Source of the DNA: Pyxidicoccus parkwaysis
GTDB lineage: Bacteria > Myxococcota > Myxococcia > Myxococcales > Myxococcaceae
Direction of reading: 5' to 3'
Assembly (NCBI RefSeq): GCF_017301735.1
Contig: NZ_CP071090.1
Coordinates: forward strand, 806,001 to 870,000
Length of the DNA stretch: 64,000 bases
Position 1 is the first letter of the stretch. Each line of letters starts with the position of its first letter. A program made the translations under genes and the position numbers. Shown here one piece after another: positions 1 through 7,279 of this stretch. The notes beneath the pieces were generated by a model. It was not told the origin of the DNA and did not search any database. It saw only the letters and a program-made list of their open reading frames with translations.

Positions 1-135
1 GACGATGGTGGGCTCGGTGATGACGTACTCGCCGCTGGCCTGCTCCGGGTCCAGCAGCAGCCCACAGTTCGCGCACTGGAAGTCGGCCCTGCCCACTGGG
101 GCGTCGCACGCGGGACATTCAAGATTTGCGGCCAT
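1..135 (-). CDS. Zinc-ribbon protein, N-terminal 45 residues only
   Basis: The gene runs off the left edge of the window, so only its first 45 codons are visible. The ATG lies on the minus strand at 135. The visible part holds two CxxC pairs (C7-x-x-C10 and C21-x-x-C24), the layout of a small zinc ribbon, followed by an acidic linker. Zinc binding is inferred from the cysteine spacing alone. The protein may continue into another domain outside the window, so no function is assigned. It is transcribed away from the response regulator at 453. Confidence 0.65.
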   Translation of the reverse strand, partial: MAANLECPACDAPVGRADFQCANCGLLLDPEQASGEYVITEPTIV

Positions 136-452
136 TTCCGGCTCATCATAACGCCGGGCGTCGAAGGGTGCCGGGGCGCGTGGGCGCCGAATACCGGCTT
201 CACCCGTCTGTCAGCCCGTCTAATCAACAAGCGAGCGGGGCCGGACGATGATGGGGCGTGGGAAGTGGGCGCCGCGCGTGGGTAGGGCTTACGTATGGTC
301 GGTGCGGGGCACACCCGACAATTGATGTCACCGCGCTGTTGCGCGGGGGCTCGCGGGGCTATACCGCGCGCCGCGGGTGGTACCGGCATCGGGGGTGATG
401 CACGGGCCTTCCGCGCCGTCCCGCAGTGGTCTCGCGTCGCTTCCGGAGAACC
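136..452. other. Divergent intergenic region
   Basis: This 317-bp stretch separates the minus-strand zinc-ribbon gene from the plus-strand response regulator, so it should hold promoters for both. Short reading frames here have no family resemblance and look like noise. A TTGCGC at 339-344 and TATACC at 360-365 could be a plus-strand promoter, but the 15-bp spacer is short. No repeat or RNA structure was convincing. Confidence 0.4.
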
Positions 453-860
453 ATGGCTGGCAATTCGCAGGCACCCTTCCACATCCTCCTCGTCGAGGAT
501 GAACCGGTCATCCGGGAGCTGGTGCGCTCGATGTTGAGCGACGGCACGGTGGACGTGGTGTGCGCGGCCAACGGGCTGGAGGGACTGAAGCTGGCGCGCA
601 GCCAGACGTTCCACCTCATCCTGATGGACGTGGTGCTGCCGCAGCTCGACGGCATCTCCGTGTGCCGCATCCTCAAGAGCGACCCGGCGACGTCGGCGGT
701 GCCGCTCTACATGCTCACCGCGAAGGCGAAGAAGTCCGACATGGAGAGCGCCACGCTGGCCGGCGCGGATGGCTACATCCACAAGCCGTTCCGGGGCGCG
801 GAACTGATGGCGCTGGTGGAGCGGCTGCGCGCGGGCCCGCTGAAGACCGAGCCCGCCTGA
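453..860 (+). CDS. Single-domain response regulator (CheY-like)
   Basis: This 135-residue protein is a stand-alone receiver domain that should be phosphorylated by a histidine kinase and signal by protein contact, as it has no output domain. The acidic pair E15/D16, phospho-acceptor D59 (in LILMDVVLP), T89 and K111 (in HKPF) are all in place. The ATG at 453 is preferred over a GTG at 426 because GGAG lies 5-8 bases before it and the receiver fold begins directly after. It sits just upstream of a PilZ gene and the T3SS operon but points towards the PilZ gene's 3' end, so a link to secretion is only positional. Confidence 0.9.
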   Translation: MAGNSQAPFHILLVEDEPVIRELVRSMLSDGTVDVVCAANGLEGLKLARSQTFHLILMDVVLPQLDGISVCRILKSDPATSAVPLYMLTAKAKKSDMESATLAGADGYIHKPFRGAELMALVERLRAGPLKTEPA

Positions 861-875
861 GGCCTTCGTTCCGCT

Positions 876-1199
876 TCAGGGCAGGCGCGGGTGGAGGAAG
901 CGCGCCAGCGCGAGGAAGTCGTCCCAGTCCAGCTCGCCGAACTCCAGCGCCACGCCGTCCACCTCGCGGCGGCGGATGGCGCAGGTGGTGACGATTTCGC
1001 GGTCGCCGGGCAGGGGAATGGCGAGCGTGAGCTCCTGGAGCGAGTCCGCGGCATGGGCCTGGAGGAACAGGCCGGCCATGGACACGTCGCGCGCCTGCAC
1101 CGCAACCGTTCGGCCCGCGAGAAGGACCTTCACGGGGAGCTGGGCCTCGACGCGTGGATGGAAACGCTCGACCGCCTTGGGATTGCCAGTGGGAGTCAT
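876..1199 (-). CDS. PilZ domain protein
   Basis: A 107-residue protein made of one PilZ domain, the family that binds cyclic di-GMP. The ligand motif RxxxR is present as R12-F-H-P-R16, and the second motif D-x-S-x-x-G is D38-V-S-M-A-G43, so binding looks possible. There is no partner domain. It is convergent with the response regulator (15-bp gap) and divergent from the T3SS operon. Many myxobacterial stand-alone PilZ proteins have no known target; whether this one tunes the T3SS cannot be read from the sequence. A much longer reading frame in the same phase is an antisense artefact; the ATG at 1199 is the sensible start. Confidence 0.85.
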   Translation of the reverse strand: MTPTGNPKAVERFHPRVEAQLPVKVLLAGRTVAVQARDVSMAGLFLQAHAADSLQELTLAIPLPGDREIVTTCAIRRREVDGVALEFGELDWDDFLALARFLHPRLP

Positions 1200-1427
1200 C
1201 ACCGGTGCTGCTCCTCTCCGTGCGACAGGGTGCGACAACTCTGAGGCACGGCGCCGGAAGGGCAAGTTTCCGTCCGCCGCCATCCGTCCCGCCGGACGGA
1301 CCCGCCTCCCGATTCGCGGAGGCCCGCTGCCGTCCGCCGCGCGTCCATGTGCGCGGGATTGCTGGGGTTGTGCCCTGGCATGCCGGCTGAAGAAGGCCCC
1401 CGCGCAACCCACCGCAGGAGACGGCCC

Positions 1428-1931
1428 ATGGACCACGACAACCGGATTCCCTCGCTGACGATTACCCAGACGGTGCCCCGGCAGACGCCGAAGAACGAAT
1501 TCGGCTCGGTGCTGGCGCGCGCGGCCCAGGAGGTGGTGCGCTCGGGCGCGGGCCTCGTGGGAGGAATGGTTCCCGCGGGCCCCATCCTCAGCGCGGCTGT
1601 CTCCAGCACGAAGACGGCGGTGTCGATGGTGGCCACCTCCACCGGCGCGTCCGGCACCACGGTGCCCGTGGCGGCAGTGGGAGGCAGCGCTGGGAGCACG
1701 GCGGGCGGCACGGGCGCGGCGATGGGCACGGGCGCGGCGACGGGCAACGGCGACGCGTGGGATTTGCTCGAGGCGCAGCGGGCGCTCAGCGCGGACGGCC
1801 AGAAGTTCAACATGGCCTACCTGGCGCTCCAGAACGAGATGCAGAAGGAGAGCCGCGAGCACAACGCCATCTCCAACATCATGAAGGTCCGCCACGACTC
1901 CGCGAAAGCGGCCATCAACAACATCCGCTGA
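1428..1931 (+). CDS. Probable T3SS needle-like (SctF-type) subunit with long N-terminal extension
   Basis: First gene of the T3SS operon, 167 residues, started at the ATG at 1428 behind a GCAGGAG ribosome site. Residues 1-65 are mixed, 66-110 are a Gly/Ala/Thr-rich low-complexity stretch, and 111-167 form a predicted helical tail. The last 23 residues (H145-R167: NA-x-SN-xx-KV ... D ... AxxINxxR pattern) align without gaps with the C-terminus of the Salmonella needle protein PrgI as I remember it, about 11 identities. Needle proteins are normally near 80 residues, so this one is about twice the usual size. The position directly before an SctI-type rod gene supports a polymerising needle or rod role. 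An alternative is a secreted chaperone or filament cap. Confidence 0.55.
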   Translation: MDHDNRIPSLTITQTVPRQTPKNEFGSVLARAAQEVVRSGAGLVGGMVPAGPILSAAVSSTKTAVSMVATSTGASGTTVPVAAVGGSAGSTAGGTGAAMGTGAATGNGDAWDLLEAQRALSADGQKFNMAYLALQNEMQKESREHNAISNIMKVRHDSAKAAINNIR

Positions 1932-1946
1932 GGAGCCAGGCGAGCC

Positions 1947-2435
1947 ATGGCCATGGACAAGCTGGGCCCGGTGGGCGGAGCGGGCGTGTCGCCCGCGGTG
2001 GAGCGCGCGCGGGAGAAGTTCGGCAAGGTGCTGGAGGAGGCGAAGGGGCCCGCGCGAGGCGCCGGGTTGCCGGTGGCCACGGAAGGGCCGCCGCCGGGGG
2101 CGCGGGCGGAGGCGCCGAGAGCGCCCTCGCGTGTGGATTCGGTGGGCCGCGCGGCGCCGGGCTGCGCGGAGGTGAAGCCGGGCACGTCGAGGGTGGACTC
2201 GGTGCAGGCGGCGCGCGAGCAGCAGGCGGCGCAGGTGCTGGACAGGGTGGGGCAGGCGCAGAAGCGGTTGGACAACATCCTGAAGCTCGCCGAGTCCGGC
2301 CGCACCTTCAGCGCCGCGGAGCTGCTCGCGCTGCAGGCCCATGTCTACCGGGCGAGCCAGGAGCTCGACCTCGCCGGCAAGGTCGTCGAGAAGGCGACCG
2401 GCGGCGTCAAGCAGGTCCTCCAGACCCAGGTTTGA
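1947..2435 (+). CDS. sctI: T3SS inner-rod protein, SctI/YscI/EscI-like
   Basis: A 162-residue protein 15 bp behind the needle-like gene. The N-terminal 80 residues are Pro/Gly/Ala-rich and weakly conserved in character. The C-terminal 70 residues form a helix with the rod-family ending: LLALQAHVYRASQELDLAGK followed by VVEKATGGVKQVLQTQ. In SctI proteins this helix packs under the export gate and connects the basal body to the needle. The next gene, sctJ, follows after 12 bp, the order seen in many non-flagellar systems. Recognition rests on the C-terminal pattern and on position. Confidence 0.7.
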   Translation: MAMDKLGPVGGAGVSPAVERAREKFGKVLEEAKGPARGAGLPVATEGPPPGARAEAPRAPSRVDSVGRAAPGCAEVKPGTSRVDSVQAAREQQAAQVLDRVGQAQKRLDNILKLAESGRTFSAAELLALQAHVYRASQELDLAGKVVEKATGGVKQVLQTQV

Positions 2436-2447
2436 GGAGTACCCATC

Positions 2448-3251
2448 ATGCGATTCCCTCCCCGACGCTGCTTCATCTTCCTTCTATTGCTGGGCTTCAC
2501 TGCGTGCCGCGAGCGCATCCAGCACGGCCTCGACGAGCGGCAGGCCAACGAACTGCAAGCAGTGCTCATCGAGCGCGGACTCGACGCGCGCAAGGTGCCG
2601 GAGGCGGGCAAGAAGCCCACCTGGTCCATCGAGGTGATGGACGAGCACGCCTCGGACGCGGTGCGAATCCTGGCGGAGCTGGGACTGCCGAGGCCCGCGG
2701 AGGAGGTGGGGTGCGACGTCTTCGGCGGAAGCGGGCTGGTGCGCACGCCCATGGAGGAGAGTGTCTGTCGGGGGCGCGTGCTGGAGCGGGGGCTGGAGAA
2801 GACGCTGCAGACGGTGGAGGGGGTGCTGCTGGCGCGCGTCCACCTGGTGGTGCCCGCACCGGCGAGGCCCGGTCAGACGCCCGCGCCCTCGAAGGCCTCG
2901 GCCATGCTGCGCGTGGCGCCGGGAAACGCGGCGCGGGTGCGGCAGTCGTCGGAGACGCTGAAGTCGCTCATCGCGGGCGGCGTGGAGGGGCTGTCGCCGG
3001 ACGCGGTGTCGCTGTTGGTGGACGAGGTCTCCACGCGGGTGGAAATCCCGGAGGGCGGAGGCGTGTCCTTGCTGACGAGGCTCCGCGCGCTGCTCGCGGT
3101 GCTTGGCGTGGTGGTGACGGGGCTGGCGGTGGCGCTGGTGCTGGTGACGCTGCGCATGCGCCACTACCGGGACCGGGCCTCGGCGGCGGCCCCGCCGCCC
3201 ACGCCCGCGAGGCCGGTGCTGACGCCGGGTGCGGCGCGCAAGGCGGCGTGA
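2448..3251 (+). CDS. sctJ: T3SS inner-membrane ring lipoprotein SctJ (YscJ/PrgK/FliF family)
   Basis: 267 residues with a lipoprotein signal ending at C20 (GFTAC), two ring-building-motif domains (about 21-90 and 110-200) and a C-terminal membrane helix (about 206-228) with a short cytoplasmic tail, the standard SctJ plan. It forms the inner-membrane ring around the export gate. Typical family features include the duplicated-type sequence QANELQAVLIERGL and the later LARVHLVVP strand. The start is an ATG behind GAGGAG. The lipobox is a feature of non-flagellar SctJ rather than flagellar FliF, so this is not simply a flagellar remnant. Confidence 0.9.
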   Translation: MRFPPRRCFIFLLLLGFTACRERIQHGLDERQANELQAVLIERGLDARKVPEAGKKPTWSIEVMDEHASDAVRILAELGLPRPAEEVGCDVFGGSGLVRTPMEESVCRGRVLERGLEKTLQTVEGVLLARVHLVVPAPARPGQTPAPSKASAMLRVAPGNAARVRQSSETLKSLIAGGVEGLSPDAVSLLVDEVSTRVEIPEGGGVSLLTRLRALLAVLGVVVTGLAVALVLVTLRMRHYRDRASAAAPPPTPARPVLTPGAARKAA

Positions 3252-3273
3252 GCGGCCAGGGGAAGACGCCACC

Positions 3274-3759
3274 ATGGAAGCGACACGAGTGGGCCGGGCC
3301 GCCCGGCCGAACAGGAAGGCAAAGCCGCCTGTCACGGCGCCCGCGCTGGAGGAGCCACCGCGCCAGGCGAAGCCGCCCCCGCCCATGGCCCTGCCGTTGG
3401 AACGCTACGCGCTGGTGGCGTGGGTGCTGGGGCGGGAGCGGGCGGGGGAGCTGCTGAGCGGGCTGGGGGCGCGTGAGGCTGAGCGTGCGAAGGAGCACCT
3501 GCTGCGCATCGCGGGGCTGCCGTCGGCGCAGCGGCAAGCGAAGGTCGCGGTGGAGTTCGGCGAGCGGGCGGACGCCGCGGCGAGGCTGAAGGCGCTGATG
3601 GAGGAAGCGTCGGAGCCGCTGCGGAGGGAAATCTTCCGGCGCCTGCCCCTCTACCACCGCACCCTGTTCCCCGGACGGCAGGTGGAGTCAGGCGACGCTG
3701 GGCCTCCGTCCGCGCTGGGAGTCCTGGCTGAGCGGCTGATTCGAGAAGCCACGCGCTGA
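3274..3759 (+). CDS. T3SS operon protein, possible FliG/SctK-like
   Basis: 161 residues. The first 45 are Pro/Lys-rich and probably disordered; 46-135 are helical, with a pattern (RYALVAWVLGRERAGELLSG and E-rich helices) that loosely recalls the N-terminal domain of FliG. It lies between sctJ and sctQ, the slot taken by fliG after fliF in flagellar operons and by sctK in many secretion operons. The resemblance is by eye and weak, so the identity is a hypothesis. It could equally be a lineage-specific connector between the ring and SctQ. The ATG at 3274 follows an AGGGGAAG ribosome site. Confidence 0.45.
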   Translation: MEATRVGRAARPNRKAKPPVTAPALEEPPRQAKPPPPMALPLERYALVAWVLGRERAGELLSGLGAREAERAKEHLLRIAGLPSAQRQAKVAVEFGERADAAARLKALMEEASEPLRREIFRRLPLYHRTLFPGRQVESGDAGPPSALGVLAERLIREATR

Positions 3760-3845
3760 GTCTTCGAGCGGAGTCGTCCCGGTCCGCGCACCCGGCATCC
3801 CGCATCCGGATGCCTCGTCTCTTCAACCCCGCGACTTCACGGGCG

Positions 3846-3864
3846 CGGCACCTGGCGGGTGCCG
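3846..3864. other. Hairpin in the T3SS operon spacer
   Basis: A perfect 7-bp stem (CGGCACC / GGTGCCG) with a 5-base loop sits in the 147-bp gap before sctQ, the only sizeable gap in an operon where most genes overlap. A 12-bp palindrome GCATCCGGATGC lies just upstream at 3802-3813. No U-run follows, so an intrinsic terminator is unlikely. A processing or attenuation site is possible. Confidence 0.3.
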
Positions 3865-3906
3865 TGCACGAGCGGGGTGTGTCCCAACACCGCCAGGGAG
3901 TCTTCG

Positions 3907-5052
3907 ATGAACACCGATGTCGAGCAGTCCGCCACCCGGAAGGTCCGCCCGCTGCGAGGGCTGGGCTCGCGCCGATTGACCCGGGCGCACGTCGCGCTCT
4001 CGGAACGGCCCCGGGTCGCCGGGCTCGGCCGGGAGGCGCTGGGCGTGGTGGCGGACGTGTTGTCCCGGGAGCTGGACTGCCCGGTGACGGCGGAAGCGCG
4101 GGTGCTGGAGGCCGCCATCTCTCCCGCGACTGGGCTCGCACAGCCGGCGGTCTTCGCGCTGTTGGAGCTGTCGGCGGTGGGCGGCACGGGCGTGCTGGAG
4201 CTGGAGCCGGCGCTGGCCTTCGCCATGCTGGAGCGCATCGCCGGAGCGGGACAGCGGCCGGGCGTGGTGACGGAGCTGGCGCGACTGGAAGAGGCAACGC
4301 TGGCCTACCTGCTTCTTCTGGCGCTCTCCGCGGTGCGCTCCCAGAGCGTGCTGAACCCGAAGCTGGGGCCAAGGCTGTCGGGCGTGACGATGCGGCGGGC
4401 GGACGTGGTGGCGCGGCTGGACGCGCGGCAGTCGCTGGTGGCCATCGAGCTGTCCCTGACGGTGGGGGCGGTGAGCGCGGGAGCGCGGCTGCTGCTGCCG
4501 GCTCCGGTGCTCCAGACGGTGTTCCAGGAGCTGCCTGTGGAGCGCGGGCCGGGAATTGCTCCGGAGGTGCTCGCGGCGGCGCTGGAGGCGCGGTGTCTCA
4601 TCGGCCAGACGCCGCTGCCGGCCATGGCGCTGGAGGCGCTCACGGTGGGGGACGTCGTCCTCTTCGAGGGGGTGCGCCGCGAAGGTGGTCGCCTCCAGGG
4701 CCAGGGGCGGCTCGTCACCCGTGGTTTCGCGCTGGTGGGGGACTTCCTCGCCGAGGGCTTTTCGCTGACGCGCGCATACGGAAGCGCGCATTCCCAGGAG
4801 TCGGACATGGTGGACCTGAAGGAGCTGCGCGAGGGCATGCCCCCGCTGCCGGTGGACGTGGAAATCGAGCTGACGCGGGTGATGGTGCCGCTCTCGGAGC
4901 TGGCGGCGCTGAAGCCGGGCGCGCTGCTGCCGCTGCACATCAACGCCAACGAGCCGGTGCTGCTGCGCGTGGGGGACCGCGCGGTGGCCCGCGCGGAGCT
5001 CGTGGAAATCGAGGGCGAAGTCGGCGCCCGTGTCCTGGCGCTGCTGCCATGA
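3907..5052 (+). CDS. sctQ: T3SS cytoplasmic ring protein SctQ (YscQ/FliM-FliN family)
   Basis: 381 residues. The C-terminal 75 residues carry a SpoA/FliN-type surface (LPVDVEIELTRVMVPLSELA, then LKPGALLPL and VLLRVGDR), which forms the sorting platform or C-ring below the export gate. A second, weaker SpoA-like stretch precedes it (about 250-310). The ATG at 3907 with GGGAG at 3896-3900 is preferred over an upstream codon at 3859. The stop overlaps the next start as ATGA, indicating translational coupling to the FliO-like gene. A short internal-start product, known for other SctQ genes, cannot be judged here. Confidence 0.85.
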   Translation: MNTDVEQSATRKVRPLRGLGSRRLTRAHVALSERPRVAGLGREALGVVADVLSRELDCPVTAEARVLEAAISPATGLAQPAVFALLELSAVGGTGVLELEPALAFAMLERIAGAGQRPGVVTELARLEEATLAYLLLLALSAVRSQSVLNPKLGPRLSGVTMRRADVVARLDARQSLVAIELSLTVGAVSAGARLLLPAPVLQTVFQELPVERGPGIAPEVLAAALEARCLIGQTPLPAMALEALTVGDVVLFEGVRREGGRLQGQGRLVTRGFALVGDFLAEGFSLTRAYGSAHSQESDMVDLKELREGMPPLPVDVEIELTRVMVPLSELAALKPGALLPLHINANEPVLLRVGDRAVARAELVEIEGEVGARVLALLP

Positions 5053-5486
5053 GCCCGGCGATGCGCAAGACGCTCTCGTCCCTGTCGCCCCGTGCTCGGC
5101 TGTTGGCGGCGGGGGCCCTCCTGCTCGGGCTGACAGCGCTCGGTCCGCTGGGAGGACTGTCCATTTCGTCCGTTGCGCGAGGGCTGCTGGGCGCGCTGGC
5201 GCTGGGAGGCCTGGGCTGGTGGTTGCGTCGGCGCGGGGCCTCGGAGCCGGACGTGCCCCGGTTGGCGAGGATGCAGGTCATCTCGAGGACGGGGCTCTCG
5301 CCGCGCTGTGGGCTGGCGCTGGTGGAGGTGGATGGGCGCGGCTACCTGGTCGCCTTCGGGGACTCGTTCGCGGAGATACGCGAGACGCAGGAGCCGGAGG
5401 ACGTGTTCGCGAGGGCGCTGGCGCAGGCCCGCCGTCCGATGCCGAAGCGTCGAGTGCCGGGACGGAGCAAGGGGGTGGGGCGATGA
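5049..5486 (+). CDS. FliO-like membrane protein
   Basis: 145 residues: a basic N-terminus, one or two membrane helices (about 17-58), then a small soluble domain reading MQVISRTGLSPRCGLALVEV-DGRGYLVAFGDSFAEI, which has the FliO pattern (beta strand, SLGP-type turn, LALVEVDGR, LLG). FliO helps assemble the FliP/Q/R export gate in flagella. Non-flagellar T3SS operons normally lack it, yet here it overlaps sctQ upstream (4 bp) and sctR downstream (4 bp). The position before the FliP homologue is the same as in flagellar operons. Confidence rests on the domain pattern plus order. Confidence 0.7.
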   Translation: MSPAMRKTLSSLSPRARLLAAGALLLGLTALGPLGGLSISSVARGLLGALALGGLGWWLRRRGASEPDVPRLARMQVISRTGLSPRCGLALVEVDGRGYLVAFGDSFAEIRETQEPEDVFARALAQARRPMPKRRVPGRSKGVGR

Positions 5487-6214
5487 GGCGCGTGCTCCTG
5501 GGCGTGGGGCTGCTGGTGCCGGCCCTGGCGTCAGCGGCGGAGACATCGCTCTCGAAGATGTCCTACGCGGGCAGCCCGCTGTCGATGATGGGGATGCTCG
5601 CGGTGATGTCGCTGCTGCCGTTCGCGGTGTTGATGCTGACGAGCTTCTCGAAAATCGTGGTGGTGCTCTCGCTGGCTCGCTCGGCAATGGGGACGCAGCA
5701 GGCACCACCGACGCTGGTGCTGACGGGGCTGGCGGCGGTGCTCACGGGCCACATCATGGCGCCGGTCATGGAGCGCATGTACGACGCCGGGCAGGTGGCG
5801 TACGCGGAGGTGGAGTCGGGTTCGGGGGCGCAGATTCTCTCGGCCGCGTCGCGGGTGTCGGAGCCGCTGCGTGCGTTCCTTGTGAAGCACGGCAGTCCGG
5901 ATGAGCGGGCGCGCTTCGTGGACCTGGCGCGCGAGCTGCGTCCGCCGGACGAGGTGGACGCGGTGCACGAGACGGACCTCTTCGTGGTGATTCCCGCCTT
6001 CGTCATTACCGAGCTGAAGGAGGCCTTCCAGATTGGCTTCCTCATCTTCCTCCCGTTCCTGGTGCTGGACATGGTCATCGCCAACGTGCTGCTCGCGCTG
6101 GGGATGCAGACGCTGTCACCGAGCCAGGTGAGCCTGCCCTTCAAGATTCTCCTCTTCGTCGCCGTGGATGGCTGGGCGCTGCTCGCGCGTGGCCTCATCC
6201 TCGGCTACCGGTGA
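5483..6214 (+). CDS. sctR: T3SS export gate protein SctR (FliP family)
   Basis: 243 residues with an N-terminal signal-like segment, then the FliP/SctR core: MLTSFSKIVVVLSLARSAMG near residues 52-71, a periplasmic loop, and the signature FLIFLPFLVLDMVIANVLLALGM near the C-terminus. SctR forms the pentameric core of the export gate with SctS and SctT. A cleavable signal sequence is typical of FliP and less so of SctR, another flagellar-like trait. The ATG overlaps the FliO-like stop by 4 bp. Confidence 0.95.
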   Translation: MRRVLLGVGLLVPALASAAETSLSKMSYAGSPLSMMGMLAVMSLLPFAVLMLTSFSKIVVVLSLARSAMGTQQAPPTLVLTGLAAVLTGHIMAPVMERMYDAGQVAYAEVESGSGAQILSAASRVSEPLRAFLVKHGSPDERARFVDLARELRPPDEVDAVHETDLFVVIPAFVITELKEAFQIGFLIFLPFLVLDMVIANVLLALGMQTLSPSQVSLPFKILLFVAVDGWALLARGLILGYR

Positions 6215-6218
6215 CCTC

Positions 6219-6488
6219 ATGACTCCGGACGTCCTGCTCACCCTGGGGCGCGAGGCGTTGCTGCTGATGGTGCTCGCCTCGTTGCCGCCCATCGGCGCGA
6301 GCCTGCTGGTGGGCTTCCTGTCGAGCCTCTTCCAGGCCACCACCCAGCTTCAGGAGAGCACGCTCGCGGTGGTGCCCAAGCTGTGCGCGGCGGTGCTCGC
6401 GCTCGTCCTCGCCGGACCGTGGATTGCGGGGCAGCTCACGCGGTTTACGCACCAGCTCCTCATGCTCATCGCCGAGGTGGCGGCATGA
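6219..6488 (+). CDS. sctS: T3SS export gate protein SctS (FliQ family)
   Basis: 89 residues with two long hydrophobic helices (about 14-40 and 53-73), the standard SctS size and layout. The family stretch SLFQATTQLQESTLAVVPKL lies in the loop between the helices. SctS wraps the SctR/SctT core as a helical hairpin. It begins 4 bp after the sctR stop and its stop overlaps the sctT start as ATGA. Confidence 0.95.
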   Translation: MTPDVLLTLGREALLLMVLASLPPIGASLLVGFLSSLFQATTQLQESTLAVVPKLCAAVLALVLAGPWIAGQLTRFTHQLLMLIAEVAA

Positions 6489-7279
6489 ACCTGGAACCGC
6501 TGCGTCTCTGGCTCGAGGCACTGAGGCCGGACATCGTCGTGGTGGCACTGTGCGCCGCGAGGCTGGTGCCCATCGCCTTCCTGTGTCCGCTGCTGGGCGG
6601 GCAGGCCACGCCCACGACGGTCCGCCTGGGGCTGGTGCTCACGCTGTCGCTCTTCCTGCGAGTCGAGGCTCGCGTGGAGCTGGTGACACCGGTGGAGTCG
6701 TCACTGGAGCTGGCGGCGCTGGTGGTGCGTGAGCTGGGCTATGGGCTGTCGGTGGGGCTGGTGGCGGCGTTGCCGTTCGACGCGGCGCGGATGGGGGGAC
6801 GCTTCATCGACCTGTTCCGGGGCACGTCGGCGGAGGCGAGCCTGCCCGCGGCGGGCAGTCGCGAGTCGGCCACGGGTGATGGGCTCTACCACCTGCTGGT
6901 AGCGCTCGTGGTTTCCGGAGGGCTGTTCCCGCAGGTCCTCGCTGGCCTGCTGCGTGGCTTCGGGGTGGTGCGGCTGGGAGCCTTCGTGCCGACGGAGGCC
7001 GGCACGCTGCACGTCGTCGCGCTGGCGGGAGGTGCGCTGGCCACGGGCCTGGCGGTGGGCGCCCCGGTGGCGGCGGCGACGCTGGCGGTGGACTGCTTCC
7101 TGGGAATGGCGTCGCGGGCTGCGCCGCAGGTGAACCTGCAGGAGGTCGGAGCGCCGCTGCGGATTCTCGGAGGCGGCGCTTTGCTGTGGCTGGGCGTGGG
7201 GGTGCTCTGCGAGCGGCTGCTGGCGGGCGTGCTCTCCACGGATGGTGCGCTGGCGATGCTGGGCGAGGCGGCGCGATGA
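6485..7279 (+). CDS. sctT: T3SS export gate protein SctT (FliR family)
   Basis: 264 residues with about six to eight hydrophobic segments, matching FliR/SctT in length. The conserved RLVPIAFLCPLLGGQATPTT near the N-terminus and the later GRFIDLFRG are typical. SctT contributes one copy to the export gate and helps seal it. It overlaps both neighbours by 4 bp, so the whole gate is translated as a coupled unit. Confidence 0.93.
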   Translation: MNLEPLRLWLEALRPDIVVVALCAARLVPIAFLCPLLGGQATPTTVRLGLVLTLSLFLRVEARVELVTPVESSLELAALVVRELGYGLSVGLVAALPFDAARMGGRFIDLFRGTSAEASLPAAGSRESATGDGLYHLLVALVVSGGLFPQVLAGLLRGFGVVRLGAFVPTEAGTLHVVALAGGALATGLAVGAPVAAATLAVDCFLGMASRAAPQVNLQEVGAPLRILGGGALLWLGVGVLCERLLAGVLSTDGALAMLGEAAR

